Numbered from the stretch's first letter, positions 16,047 to 25,127 are shown. The stretch: DNA of 64,000 nt from Sphingoaurantiacus capsulatus (GCF_042648405.1 NZ_JBHRXV010000013.1:3880-67879), one strand, 5' to 3'. The notes: generated by a model from the sequence alone, not told the origin. Translations and numbers: made by a program.

Positions 16047-17596
16047 TCCGCAATCATCCGGATCGAGGTCGGGATGATCATCAGCCCGGCCTTCGCAAAG
16101 GTGGCGCGGCGGGTCATCAGCGCATTGTCGGTGTCGGCGATCGGCACCACCGCGGCGGTGTCGAGATATTGCCGCTCCGCCCGGTCCCACGTCGGGCAGG
16201 AGGCGTCGCCGACCCTGGTGTTGGCTTCGGCGGCCAGCCGGTCGGCTTCGGGGATATTCGTGTGCGGAAAGTTGAGGCCGTTGGGCGGCGTCGGGCCGGA
16301 GACGAAGCCGAGGAAGCGGCTGGGCAGCGACACGACGATCGGCACCCACGAGATGTCATAGTCGCCGGTGCCGAACAGCACCTGGCCGACCTCCGCGCCG
16401 CCGACGCTGCGCGAGCCGACCTTAATGCCGAGCGCCTGCCAGCGGCTGATCGCATATTCGGCGGCATAGGCCGACGAGGTCGGGTCGTTGAGATCGCGGT
16501 CCCACACCAGCTTCAGCGACAAAGGCTGGCCGTTCTTGCGACGGATGCCATCGCGCCCGCGCAGCCAGCCCGCCTTGGCGAGCAGTGCGTTCGCCGCCGC
16601 CTCGTCGCGCGGCGGAAACTGGCCGACGATGTCGGCAGGACAAGCCACCGGCTCGGAGCCCGATAGCCGGCGCGGCTTCAGCCCCATGCCGCCGGTCGCG
16701 ACCTTCGCCAGTTGCGGCACATCGATGGCGAGCGACAGCGCCTTGCGCACATTCAGGTCGGCGGTGGCGTGGCCGGGCTTCTGGTTGAACCACATGTGGA
16801 AGGCGGGCGCGCGGCTGCCGATCGCGCGGAAGCCCGCCGTCTCGAGCCGCCGCCGGTCGGGGCCGAGAATCGGGGCGGCGGTCAGGTCGCCGGCGAGCAG
16901 CAAATTCGCCGCCGTCGTCTGGTTGGGGATGATGCGCACCACCAGCCGTTTCGGTACGCCCGGCGTCTCCGAGGTGGTGCCGTCGGCGCCCCAGCGATAG
17001 CCGCTGCGCCGGGTGAAGACGTAATGGCTGTTGGCGACGGCTTCAGTCAGCGCGAACAGCCCGGTGCCTTCGGTGCCGTGAACCAGTCGGCTGCGATCCT
17101 TCAGCCCGCGCGGGCAAACGATCGTGAGCCCGCCGGTCATGTGAACGAGGAAGCTGTAGGGCGCCGCGGTGGTCAGCTTTAGCGTGCGCGCGGCCCGGTC
17201 GACCTCGATCTTGGTGCCGATCGGGATGCCGCCGCCGCCGAGCAGCGGCGACTGGTTCTTAGGGTCAGCAACATAGCGATAATTGGCGGCGACATCGTCG
17301 ATGGTGAGCGCCTCGCCGCTGGCGCAGGTGAGGCCGTCGCGCAATTTGTAGGTCACGCTGGTCGGTGTCTGCGTCCAGCTTTCGGCGAGGCCCGGCACGA
17401 GGCGGCCATCTTCGGTCTTCGCGACCAGCCCTTCATAGGCGAGGCCGGCGAGGAAGGCGGGCGCGAAGGTCGCGGCGTGCTGCGGGTCGAGGTTGCCGGC
17501 GTCGGCGGTGAGCGAGATGCTGAACGTGTCCGCATCGCCGCCGCCCTCGGGCGCCGAGCAGCCGGCGAGCACCAGCGCCAGAACCACCGCCCGCAT
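16043..17596 (-). CDS. family 5 extracellular solute-binding lipoprotein (peptide/oligopeptide ABC importer)
   Basis: The 517-residue protein begins MRAVVLALVLAGCSAPEGG, a lipoprotein signal with Cys13 as the lipidated residue. It continues with the SBP_bac_5 pattern (ADAGNLDPQHAATFAPAFLA, AYEGLVAKTEDGRLVPGLAE, WTQTPTSVTYKLRDGLTCASG). This family binds peptides, glycosides, nickel-peptides or similar ligands in the periplasm; the ligand cannot be read from sequence. It precedes the permease and ATPase genes in the order typical of dpp/opp operons. The flanking amide/ester hydrolases suggest an acylated peptide- or amine-like ligand. Confidence 0.85.
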   Translation of the reverse strand: MRAVVLALVLAGCSAPEGGGDADTFSISLTADAGNLDPQHAATFAPAFLAGLAYEGLVAKTEDGRLVPGLAESWTQTPTSVTYKLRDGLTCASGEALTIDDVAANYRYVADPKNQSPLLGGGGIPIGTKIEVDRAARTLKLTTAAPYSFLVHMTGGLTIVCPRGLKDRSRLVHGTEGTGLFALTEAVANSHYVFTRRSGYRWGADGTTSETPGVPKRLVVRIIPNQTTAANLLLAGDLTAAPILGPDRRRLETAGFRAIGSRAPAFHMWFNQKPGHATADLNVRKALSLAIDVPQLAKVATGGMGLKPRRLSGSEPVACPADIVGQFPPRDEAAANALLAKAGWLRGRDGIRRKNGQPLSLKLVWDRDLNDPTSSAYAAEYAISRWQALGIKVGSRSVGGAEVGQVLFGTGDYDISWVPIVVSLPSRFLGFVSGPTPPNGLNFPHTNIPEADRLAAEANTRVGDASCPTWDRAERQYLDTAAVVPIADTDNALMTRRATFAKAGLMIIPTSIRMIAE

Positions 17597-17603
17597 GTCT
17601 CGC

Positions 17604-18779
17604 TCAGGCCAGCCGGTCGAGGACGAAGCGGAGGTAGGCGGCGGTGGCGCTCACCATCTCGTCGACCTCGACCCATTCGTCGAGGCTGTGCGCCTGATCG
17701 AGCGAGCCCGGCCCGAAAATCACCACCGGCGCGCCGAAATAGGCCGCGTCGGAGCTGGCCGGAAAGCCGGTGGCGGTGACGTCGGCGACGCCCGCGGCAG
17801 CAGCGGCCTGCTGGAAGGCCGCGACGATATTGCCATCGCCATTCTCGTAGGGGTCGACCGCCCACCAGGCGTCGGAAAGCTGCCAGTCGCGGTCGCCGCC
17901 GACCGCCTCCAGCTCGCCGAGCACGAGGTCGCGCGCCGAGGCCGGCGTCTCATCGGGCAGCAGCCGGCGGCTGATCTCCGCTTCGCAGCTCGACGGCACG
18001 ATGTTGGGCTTCAACCCGCCACGAATGACGCCGACGTTGAGCACGCCCGGCCCGAGCAGCGGATGCGCGCGGCAGGTCAGATGATGCGCGTGGCGGCCGA
18101 AGGCGGGCAGCAGCTCCGCGGCGCGCAGGATGGCGTTGCGGCCGGCGTTGGGCACGCTGCCGTGCGTCGCCTGCCCCTCGACCGACAGCGTGTAGGCGGC
18201 GAGGCCCTTGGCGGCGACGCAGACCTTCATCTCGGTCGGCTCGCCGATGACGACGAGTTGCGTCGGCGGCAGGTGCGGCTTGGCGGCTTTGGCGCCCTCC
18301 TGCCGATATTCCTCGTCGGCGACGCCCGCGACGATCAGTTCGCCGTTCAGTTCGATGCCTTCGGCGGCGAGGATTTCGGCAACCTCGATATAGCAGGCGA
18401 TCGCCGCCTTCATGTCGCAGGCGCCGCGGCCGTAGATGCGGCCGCCCTCTTCGCGCGACGCGAACGGCGCATCGTAGCCGTCGACCTCGACGGTATCGAG
18501 GTGGCCGGCGAACACGATCGCGGGGCGCCCGTCGATATTGGCGCCGCGATCGGCGGCGCGGCGGCAGAGCGCGTTGGCGCGGCCCGGCACGAACTCGTCA
18601 ACTTCGGTCGCCCAGCCGAGCTTCGCCAGCCGGTCGGCGACATATCCCGCCGCCCGCACCTCGCCGAACTCGGGCCCGACATCGCCGTCGCGGCCGAACG
18701 GGTTGACGCTCGGAATGGCGATCAGTTCGAGCAGGGTGCGCGACAGGCGCGCGCGGTCGATGCGGGCGGAAATGTCCAT
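17604..18779 (-). CDS. M20 family metallohydrolase (ArgE/DapE-like deacylase)
   Basis: The 391-residue protein has the M20 dinuclear-zinc motifs: AGHLDTVEVD (His93, Asp95), GRGACDMKAAIA (bridging Asp122), and ADEEYRQEG with the general-base and metal-binding glutamates (~residue 155). A C-terminal His sits in the SLDEWVEVDEM region. A dimerisation domain (GLAAYTLSVEGQATHGSVPN) is intact. The family removes N-acyl groups from amino acids or cleaves dipeptides. No signal peptide, so it is cytoplasmic. The start overlaps the stop of the SDR gene by one base (TGATG). Within the operon it is the likely amino-acid-releasing step. Confidence 0.85.
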   Translation of the reverse strand: MDISARIDRARLSRTLLELIAIPSVNPFGRDGDVGPEFGEVRAAGYVADRLAKLGWATEVDEFVPGRANALCRRAADRGANIDGRPAIVFAGHLDTVEVDGYDAPFASREEGGRIYGRGACDMKAAIACYIEVAEILAAEGIELNGELIVAGVADEEYRQEGAKAAKPHLPPTQLVVIGEPTEMKVCVAAKGLAAYTLSVEGQATHGSVPNAGRNAILRAAELLPAFGRHAHHLTCRAHPLLGPGVLNVGVIRGGLKPNIVPSSCEAEISRRLLPDETPASARDLVLGELEAVGGDRDWQLSDAWWAVDPYENGDGNIVAAFQQAAAAAGVADVTATGFPASSDAAYFGAPVVIFGPGSLDQAHSLDEWVEVDEMVSATAAYLRFVLDRLA

Positions 18780-19525
18780 CAGCCGGCCATTGTGAGCCCG
18801 CCGCTCACGCTCAGGATCTGGCCGGTGACATGGCCGGGCTCGCCCGCGAAATAGGCGACGGCGGCGGCGATGTCTTCGGGGGTCGCGAGCTTGCGCAACG
18901 GCGTCGACTTGACGATCGCGTCCATCAGCCGGTCGACCGACTCTTCTTCGCGCATGCCCGTCAGCAGTGGCGTGTCGGTCGGCCCCGGGCAGACGCAGTT
19001 GATGAGCACGCGCTCCCGCGCCGCCTCGCGCGCCATCGCCTTGGTGAAGGCGATGGTGCCGCCCTTGCACGCCGAATAGACCGCCTCGCCCGAGGAGCCG
19101 ACGCGGCCGGCGTCGCTCGCGATGTTGATGATGCGCCCGCCGCGCCCCTTCATCATCGGCAGCACGATGTGGATGGTGTTGAACACGCCGATCAGGTTGA
19201 TGCGAACGAGCGTATCCCAGAGCGGCGGCTCGTTGGCGAGGAAGGGTTGCACCCGGTCCCAGCCGGCGTTGTTGACGAGGATGTCGATCGGCCCGACCTC
19301 GTCGTTGAAACGCGTGAGCGCCGCCGACACCGCCGCATAATCGCCGACATCGGCCTGCGCGCTGGCGACGATCGGCTGGCCCGGTGCGGCTGGATCGCGA
19401 TCGAGGATGGCGACGCGCGCACCGTCGGCGGCGAGCCGCGCGACGATCGCCGCGCCGATGCCCTTCACGCCGCCGGTGACCACCGCGACCTTGCCGGCCA
19501 GCGGCCCTGCGGTTGATGCTGCCAT
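18779..19525 (-). CDS. BadH-like SDR (2-hydroxycyclohexanecarboxyl-CoA dehydrogenase-type)
   Basis: The 248-residue SDR has TGGVKGIGAAI (NAD site), ILVNNAGWDRVQPF, the block RIINIASDAGRVGSSGEAVY with the catalytic Ser and Tyr, SACKGG with the catalytic Lys, CPGPTDTPLL, and a C-terminal GQILSVSGGLTM. This combination, especially NNAGWD, SDAxRVGSSGEAVY and SVSGGLTM, closely recalls BadH, the 2-hydroxycyclohexanecarboxyl-CoA dehydrogenase of alicyclic-acid degradation (from memory, not a search). Start ATG 19525 has GGGGAGG 6 nt upstream. With the ligase, crotonases and acyl-CoA dehydrogenase of this island it would complete a beta-oxidation-like cycle on a ring or branched acyl-CoA. Confidence 0.8.
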   Translation of the reverse strand: MAASTAGPLAGKVAVVTGGVKGIGAAIVARLAADGARVAILDRDPAAPGQPIVASAQADVGDYAAVSAALTRFNDEVGPIDILVNNAGWDRVQPFLANEPPLWDTLVRINLIGVFNTIHIVLPMMKGRGGRIINIASDAGRVGSSGEAVYSACKGGTIAFTKAMAREAARERVLINCVCPGPTDTPLLTGMREEESVDRLMDAIVKSTPLRKLATPEDIAAAVAYFAGEPGHVTGQILSVSGGLTMAG

Positions 19526-19545
19526 ATCGTCCTCCCCGTGTGCTG

Positions 19546-21126
19546 TCAGGCGCGGCGTCCGCCGGCCTCGAAATCGATGCTGTCGCTGGTCACGCCGAGC
19601 GCCTTGAGCTGGTACTTCGCCGGCTTCTCGGTCTCGGTGCGCGGGATGGCGTCGGTGATCCGGACGTAGCGCGGCACCATATGCTTCGCGAGCCGCGCCG
19701 CCGCCCAGTCGACGACGTCCTGCGCGGTCACGGCGGCGCCGGTGCGCGGCACGACGGTGACCATCACATCCTCCTCGGTCATCTCGCTGGGCACGCCGTA
19801 GGCGACCGCCTCGACGAGATCGGGATGGTTGAGCAATGTCTGTTCGAGATCGAAGGCGGAGATGTTTTCGCCGCGCCGCCGGATGATGTCCTTCAGCCGC
19901 CCGACGAAGTAGAAATAGCCCTCGCCGTCGCGCCGCATTAGGTCGCCGGTGTGGAACCACAGGTCGCGGAAGGCTTCGGCGGTCGCTTCCGGGTTGCCGT
20001 AATAGTCGCTGAGGATGACGTGCGGCTCGTCGGCGCGGATCACCAGCTCGCCGACCTCGTCGGTCGGCACTTCGATGCCGCGCGTGTCGTGGAGGCGCAG
20101 GTCGAACGGCGCCACCGCCCGGCCGCAGCTTCCCACGCGGCGCGGTTCGCCGGGGCGGTTGTAGAGCGGAATGCCGGCGTCGCTGAGCCCGTAGACCTCG
20201 ACCAGCTCGACGCCGAAGCGCGCCTCGAACGCGTCGGCCCACAGCGGCGCCGGGACGCCCCAGCCGAGCCGCACCTGATGCTCGCGATCACGCGGCGACG
20301 GCGGCTGCTTGTAGAGCATGGTCAAGGTCGCGCCCATGTAATCGAACAGCGTCGCGCCGTGGCGGCGGCAATCGTCCCAGAAACGCGTGACCGAGAAGCG
20401 CGACGCGAGCGCGGCGGTGCCGCCCGCCGCCAGTGCTGCGGCGACCGTAAAGATCGCGCCGTCGGCGTGGAACAGCGGGAACGGCGCGTAGAGCACGTCG
20501 TCGGGGCCGACGCCCAGTTGCGACCCGAAGATCTGCGCCTGCCGGATGGTGTAGCGGTGCGGGATGCGGCAGGCCTTGCTCGGCCCGGTGCTGCCGGACG
20601 TGAACAGCAGCAGCGCCGCTTCGCCCGGATCGGTGGCGATCGGCGGGCCGCCGGGCGCGGCATCGAGCAGTTCCTCGAAGCGCAGCACCGACAGCCCGCC
20701 GAGGCCCTGCGCGGCGGAGGGGTCGCCGCGCAGGAACACCTGTTTCAGGTGCGGAAGCTGATCGCGGATTTCGGCGACGAGCGGCGCGAGGCTGGCGTCT
20801 AAGATGAGCCGCTTCGCGCTGGTCAGGTTGAGCGCATGCGCCAGCGCACCGCCGCGAAAGCCGGTGTTGATCGGCACCTCGAGCGCGCCCAGCCGGGTCA
20901 GCGCCATCCAGGCGGCGACATAGTCGCAGCTCGTTTCCAGCAGCACCGCCACCGGCTCGCCACGCGTGACGCCTAGCGTGCCCAGCCCGCCGGCGATGCG
21001 CGCCGCGCGCTCGTCGAGTTCGCGGTAGCTGAGGGTGTCGCTTTCGAAGCACAGCGCGAGGCGATCGGGCGTGACTGCCGCGCGGGCGTGCAGCAGATGC
21101 GCGAGGTTCTGCGGTTCCGTCATCAT
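19546..21126 (-). CDS. AMP-dependent acyl-CoA synthetase/ligase (CaiC/FadD-like)
   Basis: The 526-residue ANL-superfamily enzyme has the P-loop-like motif LLFTSGSTGPSKA (~residue 170), EVYGLSDAG in the adenylate motif position, FHTGDLMRRD (~400), VGRLKDIIRRRGENISAFDL (hinge) and the catalytic-Lys segment ETEKPAKYQLK near the C-terminus. It activates a carboxylic acid as acyl-AMP and then acyl-CoA. Residues resemble crotonobetaine/carnitine- and cyclohexanecarboxylate-type ligases, but specificity cannot be read. The preferred ATG 21126 overlaps the crotonase stop (ATGA); a GTG at 21138 is an alternative. It is the entry enzyme for the acid released in this pathway. Confidence 0.85.
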   Translation of the reverse strand: MMTEPQNLAHLLHARAAVTPDRLALCFESDTLSYRELDERAARIAGGLGTLGVTRGEPVAVLLETSCDYVAAWMALTRLGALEVPINTGFRGGALAHALNLTSAKRLILDASLAPLVAEIRDQLPHLKQVFLRGDPSAAQGLGGLSVLRFEELLDAAPGGPPIATDPGEAALLLFTSGSTGPSKACRIPHRYTIRQAQIFGSQLGVGPDDVLYAPFPLFHADGAIFTVAAALAAGGTAALASRFSVTRFWDDCRRHGATLFDYMGATLTMLYKQPPSPRDREHQVRLGWGVPAPLWADAFEARFGVELVEVYGLSDAGIPLYNRPGEPRRVGSCGRAVAPFDLRLHDTRGIEVPTDEVGELVIRADEPHVILSDYYGNPEATAEAFRDLWFHTGDLMRRDGEGYFYFVGRLKDIIRRRGENISAFDLEQTLLNHPDLVEAVAYGVPSEMTEEDVMVTVVPRTGAAVTAQDVVDWAAARLAKHMVPRYVRITDAIPRTETEKPAKYQLKALGVTSDSIDFEAGGRRA

Positions 21127-21938
21127 GGTCGCGTCCACGCCGGCGGACGTTTGGCGAAGAAGGCGGCGACACCCTCGTCGGCCTCGGCCGAGGCGCGCGC
21201 CTCGATGCAGGCCGCAGCCTCGGCGTCGAGCGCCGCCTTCATCGCATCGGCGAACGGCACGTTGAGCAGCGCGCGCGTCGCGGCGGTGGCGCCCGGCGCG
21301 CCGCTCGACAGCTCGGCGGCGAGCGTGGTGGCACGCGGCAGCAGCGCTTCGTCGGCGACGATCTCATCGACCAGCCCCACGCTCGCGCACCAGTGGGCCT
21401 CGCGCGTCGCCCCCGACATCAGCAGGTGCCGCGCCCTTGACGGGCCGATGAGCAGCGGCAGGATCAGCGATGCGCCGTTGGTGGCGACGAGGCCGAGCCG
21501 CACTTCCGGCGTCGCGCAGGCGAAGCGGGGAGTGGCGAAGCGCATGTCGCAGGCAAGCACGAGTTCGAGCCCCGCGCCATATGCCGGGCCATTGAGCGCC
21601 GCAATGATCGGCTTCGACAGCCCGACCATCGCCGCCGTCACCCGCTGCAGCGCGCGGATGGTGACGGCGAAATCCTCATGGCTGCCGTCGCGCAGATTCT
21701 TGAGGTCATCGCCGGCCGAGAAAGTCGGCCCCGTGCCGGTCAGCACCAGCGCGCGCACCGCCGGGTCGCGGTCGGCGGCGGCCAGCGCCGATTCGAGCTG
21801 CGCCAGCAGATCATCGTCGAGCGCATTGTGGACGCGCGGGCGGTTGAGGCGAAGCGTGGCGACGGCGTTCGCGACCGACACGACGAGGCTGTCGCCCTCG
21901 CCGTTCGCAGCTGCTTCCGCCCTCACCCCAGACGCCAT
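21123..21938 (-). CDS. enoyl-CoA hydratase/isomerase family protein; first gene of the 10-gene catabolic operon
   Basis: The 271-residue crotonase has LRLNRPRVHNALDD, oxyanion loop FSAGDDLKNL, second loop GPAYGAGLELVLACD, and ATPEVRLGLVATNGAS with Glu near the second catalytic site. The N-terminal ~20 residues are an extra Ala/Glu-rich lead. It could be a hydratase, isomerase or ring hydrolase (BadI is also a crotonase); this cannot be settled by eye. Start ATG 21938 lies 40 bp from the GATC palindrome (21978-22000) that separates it from the divergent crotonase. A TTGTCA-17 bp-TAGCCT promoter candidate reads into this gene with the palindrome as its spacer, an arrangement suited to repression. 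Confidence 0.85.
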   Translation of the reverse strand: MASGVRAEAAANGEGDSLVVSVANAVATLRLNRPRVHNALDDDLLAQLESALAAADRDPAVRALVLTGTGPTFSAGDDLKNLRDGSHEDFAVTIRALQRVTAAMVGLSKPIIAALNGPAYGAGLELVLACDMRFATPRFACATPEVRLGLVATNGASLILPLLIGPSRARHLLMSGATREAHWCASVGLVDEIVADEALLPRATTLAAELSSGAPGATAATRALLNVPFADAMKAALDAEAAACIEARASAEADEGVAAFFAKRPPAWTRP

Positions 21939-21971
21939 TTTTCGCTCGCTCCACTCAATTCGATATGTAAT

Positions 21972-22000
21972 AGGCTATCGATCGATCGATCGATTGACAA
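21972..22000. promoter_or_regulatory. GATC-rich palindromic operator candidate, copy 2, with minus-strand promoter
   Basis: TCGATCGATCGATCGA (21978-21993) followed by TTGACAA repeats, in inverse orientation and without mismatch over 23 bp, the element at 9071-9093. It lies between the divergent catabolic operons. On the minus strand TTGTCA (22000-21995) and TAGCCT (21977-21972) are 17 bp apart, so the palindrome fills the promoter spacer. On the plus strand it ends right at the AAGGAGG ribosome site of the gene starting at 22011. Confidence 0.65.
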
Positions 22001-22010
22001 GGAGGATTTG

Positions 22011-22811
22011 ATGCTGCCCGAAAAATACGCCCGGCTGAACCCGACGATCGACGAGAATGGCGTGCTCGAACTCGTGCTCAACGACGGCAAGATGAACGCC
22101 GTCGACGGCGCCATGCACAAGCTGCTCGCCGACGTGTGGCGCGACATCGACGCCGATCCGGAGGTGCGCTGCGTGCTGCTGCGTGCGGAGGGCCGCGCCT
22201 TCTCGGCGGGCGGCGACCTCGGCTGGGTGAATGAGCTGGCGACCGACTTCGGCGCGCGCGCCAAGGGCTTCCGCGAGGCGCGCGACCTCGTCCACAATAT
22301 CGTCAACTGCGCCAAGCCGACGGTGTCGGCGATCAACGGCGTCGCGGTCGGCGCCGGCCTTGCGCTGGCGGTGCTCACCGACATCTCGATCGCCGGCAAG
22401 TCGGCGCTGCTGCTCGATGGCCATACCCGCATCGGCGTTGCCGCCGGCGACCATGGCGTGCTGTCGTGGCCGATCCTCTGCGGCCTCGCCCGCGCCCGCT
22501 ATTACCTGCTGCTCTGCGACCGGCTCGATGGGCAGACCGCCGCCGACATCGGCCTTGTCGCGCAATGCGTCGAGGACAACCAGTTGCTCGCCCGCGCCCG
22601 CGAAGTGGCGACGCGCCTTGCCAAGGGATCGCCGACCGCGATCCGCTGGACCAAGCACACGCTCAACCACTGGCTGCGCCTCGCCGGCCCGGCGTTCGAG
22701 GCGTCGCTCGCCGCCGAATTCCTCGGCTTCTCCGGCCCCGATGCGCTCGAAGGCATCGCGGCGGTGAAAGAGAAGCGCGAACCCAACTTCACCGGGCCGA
22801 CCGATGATTGA
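22011..22811 (+). CDS. enoyl-CoA hydratase/isomerase family protein (crotonase)
   Basis: The 266-residue crotonase has VLNDGKMNAVDGAM, oxyanion loop FSAGGDLGWV, second loop GVAVGAGLALAVL, and a HTRIGVAAGDHGVLSWPILC segment in place of the usual second Glu region. The His-containing GDH block marks a distinct crotonase subgroup of unknown reaction, found mainly in acyl-CoA catabolic clusters of actinobacteria and proteobacteria (family memory). ATG 22011 follows AAGGAGG at 6-nt spacing, directly after the GATC operator. Its stop overlaps the penicillin-acylase start by 8 nt, so it leads the divergent operon. Confidence 0.85.
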   Translation: MLPEKYARLNPTIDENGVLELVLNDGKMNAVDGAMHKLLADVWRDIDADPEVRCVLLRAEGRAFSAGGDLGWVNELATDFGARAKGFREARDLVHNIVNCAKPTVSAINGVAVGAGLALAVLTDISIAGKSALLLDGHTRIGVAAGDHGVLSWPILCGLARARYYLLLCDRLDGQTAADIGLVAQCVEDNQLLARAREVATRLAKGSPTAIRWTKHTLNHWLRLAGPAFEASLAAEFLGFSGPDALEGIAAVKEKREPNFTGPTDD

Positions 22812-25116
22812 TCGGCTCGCCGTCGCGCTGGCGGCACTGTGCATCGGCGGGGCGGGGCGGGCGGCGGAAACGCCGCGCCCCCTCCCCGGTCTCGCCGCGC
22901 CGGCGGAGATCAAGGTCGACCGCTGGGGCATCGCGCATATCTATGCCGCCTCCCCGCGCGACGCCTTCTTCATGCAGGGCTATAACGCCGCGCGCGACCG
23001 GCTCTGGCAGATCGATCTGTGGCGCAAGCGCGGGCTGGGCCTGCTCGCCCGCGACTTCGGCCCCGCCTATGTCGCGCAGGATCGCGCCGCCCGGCTGCTG
23101 CTCTATCGCGGCGACATGGCGGCCGAATGGGCGTCGTACGGCGCCGACGCCAAGTCGCAGACCGAGGCATTCGTCGCCGGGGTCAACGCCTATGTCGGCG
23201 AAGTGCGCGCCGGCCGCGCGCCGCTGCCGCCTGAGTTCGCCCTCGCCGGCTCGCAGCCCGACCTGTGGCACGCCGAGGACATCGTCCGCGTGCGCAGCCA
23301 CGCACTGACCCGCAACGTCACCTCCGAAGTCGCGCGCGCCCGCATCGCCTGCGCGGCCGACCTCAAGGCCGACGAGCTGCGCCAATCGCTGAAGCCGAAG
23401 TGGGAGACAAAAATCCCCGACGGTCTCGACCCCTGCGCCATCCCGGCGGAGGTGCTCGACACCTATCGCCTGGGCGCTGCCGGCGTGACCTTCGACAAGC
23501 TGCAGGGCGTGCCGGTGGCGGCGCTCGACATCGAGTCCGAAGGCTCGAACAACTGGGTGATCGCGCCGTCGCGCACCGCAACCGGCCGCCCGATCCTCGC
23601 CAACGATCCGCACCGCGACCTCGGCATCCCGTCGATCCGCTATGTCGTGCATATGGAGGCGCCCGGCCTGTCGGCGATCGGCGCGGGCGAGCCGGCGCTG
23701 CCCGGCATCTCGATCGGCCACAACGGCCAAATCGCTTTCGGCCTCACCATCTTCGCCGCCGATCAGGAAGACCTCTACGTCTATGTGACCGAGGGCGACC
23801 GCTACCGTTACAAAGGCGGGTGGGAGCCGATGCAGGTGGTGCGCGAGACCATCGAGGTCAAAGGCGCAGCCCCGCAAACCGCCGAGCTTCGCTTCACCCG
23901 TCACGGCCCCGTCCTGCACCATGACGCCACCCGCGCCTTCGCGCTGCGGTCGGTGTGGAGCGCGCCCGGCACCTCGGCCTATTTCGGATCGATGCGCTAC
24001 ATGCGCGCCAAGGACTGGCCGGGCTTCGTCGCGGCGATGGACGGCTGGGGTACGCCGTCCGAAAACCAGGTCTATGCGGATACCAGAGGGCATATCGGCT
24101 GGATCGCCGCCGGCCGGGTGCCGGTGCGGAAGAACTGGGACGGGCTGCTGCCGGTGCCGGGCGACGGCCGCTACGAATGGGACGGCTTCCTGCCCAACGA
24201 GGCATTGCCGCGCAGCGCCGATCCGGCGGCGGGCTTCATCGCCACCGCCAACGAGATGAACCTCCCCGCCGGCTATCCGGTGGCCGAGCGCAAGCCCGGC
24301 TTCGAGTGGGCGCACACCTCGCGCAAGGAACGCATCGACGAGGTGCTGCACCGCCAGCCGAAATCGACCTTGGCGGATTCGATGGCGCTGCAGAATGACG
24401 CGACCAATGTCGTCGCGCGCCAGTTGCTGCCGCTGCTCACCCCCCTCGCCGACGATCCCCAGCTCGGCGCCGACGTGCGGCTGCTGCAGGGCTGGGACGG
24501 CGTCGCCGGCGCCGACAGCCCCGCCGCCGCGCTGTTCGAAACCTGGCTGATCAAGCACCTCCGCCCCGCCACCGTCGCCGAACTGACGCCGCCGGCCGCG
24601 CGGCCCTTGATCACCAGCGCGGAAGTGGCCGCGGTGATCGACCGGCTGACCGGGCCGACCCCGGCCGACACCCGCCTGCGCATCCTGCGCACCAGCCTCA
24701 CCGTTGCCGTCGCCGAAGTGACCGCCGCGCTCGGCCCCGATCGCACGACATGGGCATGGGGCAAGCTGCACCACGTCTATCTCGAGCATGCGCTGCAGGG
24801 CCTCGCCGGTGACAAGCTCGACCTGTCGACCGCCAAGCTGCCGGGCGCCGGCACCTATCTGTCGCCGCTCGCCGCCGGCTGGCGCGCCGATGGCCGTCGC
24901 ATGACCGGCGCCTCGTTCCGCATGGTGCTCGACGTCGGCAAATGGGACGACAGCAAGGTGATCAACGGCGCCGGCCAGTCGGGCGACCCGGCAAGCCCGC
25001 ATTATCGCGACCATTTCGAGCTGTGGGCGACCGGCCGCTACGTCCCGCTTCTCTATTCGCGCAAGGCGATCGACGCCGCGACGACGCAGACCCTCCGCTT
25101 CACCCCCGGCCGCTGA
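22804..25116 (+). CDS. penicillin acylase family Ntn-hydrolase, periplasmic
   Basis: The 770-residue precursor has a cleavable signal (MIDRLAVALAALCIGGAGRA, cleavage near residue 20). The alpha chain shows DRWGIAHIYAAS and QGYNAARDRLWQIDLWRKRG. The self-cleavage site SEG|SNNWVIAPS exposes Ser248 as the N-terminal nucleophile of the beta chain, and ANDPHRDL follows. These are the hallmarks of penicillin G acylase, AHL acylases (PvdQ/QuiP) and related N-acyl amidohydrolases. It hydrolyses an amide in the periplasm, releasing a carboxylic acid and an amine. The chain partners are a crotonase (overlapping start) and an acyl-CoA dehydrogenase 11 bp downstream, so the released acid is probably degraded through CoA thioesters. 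Confidence 0.9.
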   Translation: MIDRLAVALAALCIGGAGRAAETPRPLPGLAAPAEIKVDRWGIAHIYAASPRDAFFMQGYNAARDRLWQIDLWRKRGLGLLARDFGPAYVAQDRAARLLLYRGDMAAEWASYGADAKSQTEAFVAGVNAYVGEVRAGRAPLPPEFALAGSQPDLWHAEDIVRVRSHALTRNVTSEVARARIACAADLKADELRQSLKPKWETKIPDGLDPCAIPAEVLDTYRLGAAGVTFDKLQGVPVAALDIESEGSNNWVIAPSRTATGRPILANDPHRDLGIPSIRYVVHMEAPGLSAIGAGEPALPGISIGHNGQIAFGLTIFAADQEDLYVYVTEGDRYRYKGGWEPMQVVRETIEVKGAAPQTAELRFTRHGPVLHHDATRAFALRSVWSAPGTSAYFGSMRYMRAKDWPGFVAAMDGWGTPSENQVYADTRGHIGWIAAGRVPVRKNWDGLLPVPGDGRYEWDGFLPNEALPRSADPAAGFIATANEMNLPAGYPVAERKPGFEWAHTSRKERIDEVLHRQPKSTLADSMALQNDATNVVARQLLPLLTPLADDPQLGADVRLLQGWDGVAGADSPAAALFETWLIKHLRPATVAELTPPAARPLITSAEVAAVIDRLTGPTPADTRLRILRTSLTVAVAEVTAALGPDRTTWAWGKLHHVYLEHALQGLAGDKLDLSTAKLPGAGTYLSPLAAGWRADGRRMTGASFRMVLDVGKWDDSKVINGAGQSGDPASPHYRDHFELWATGRYVPLLYSRKAIDAATTQTLRFTPGR

Positions 25117-25127
25117 CAGGACCCACG

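Noticed and set aside
22789..25014. A 741-codon open frame on the minus strand
   Set aside because: It is antisense to the penicillin-acylase gene, whose motifs and signal peptide are clear.
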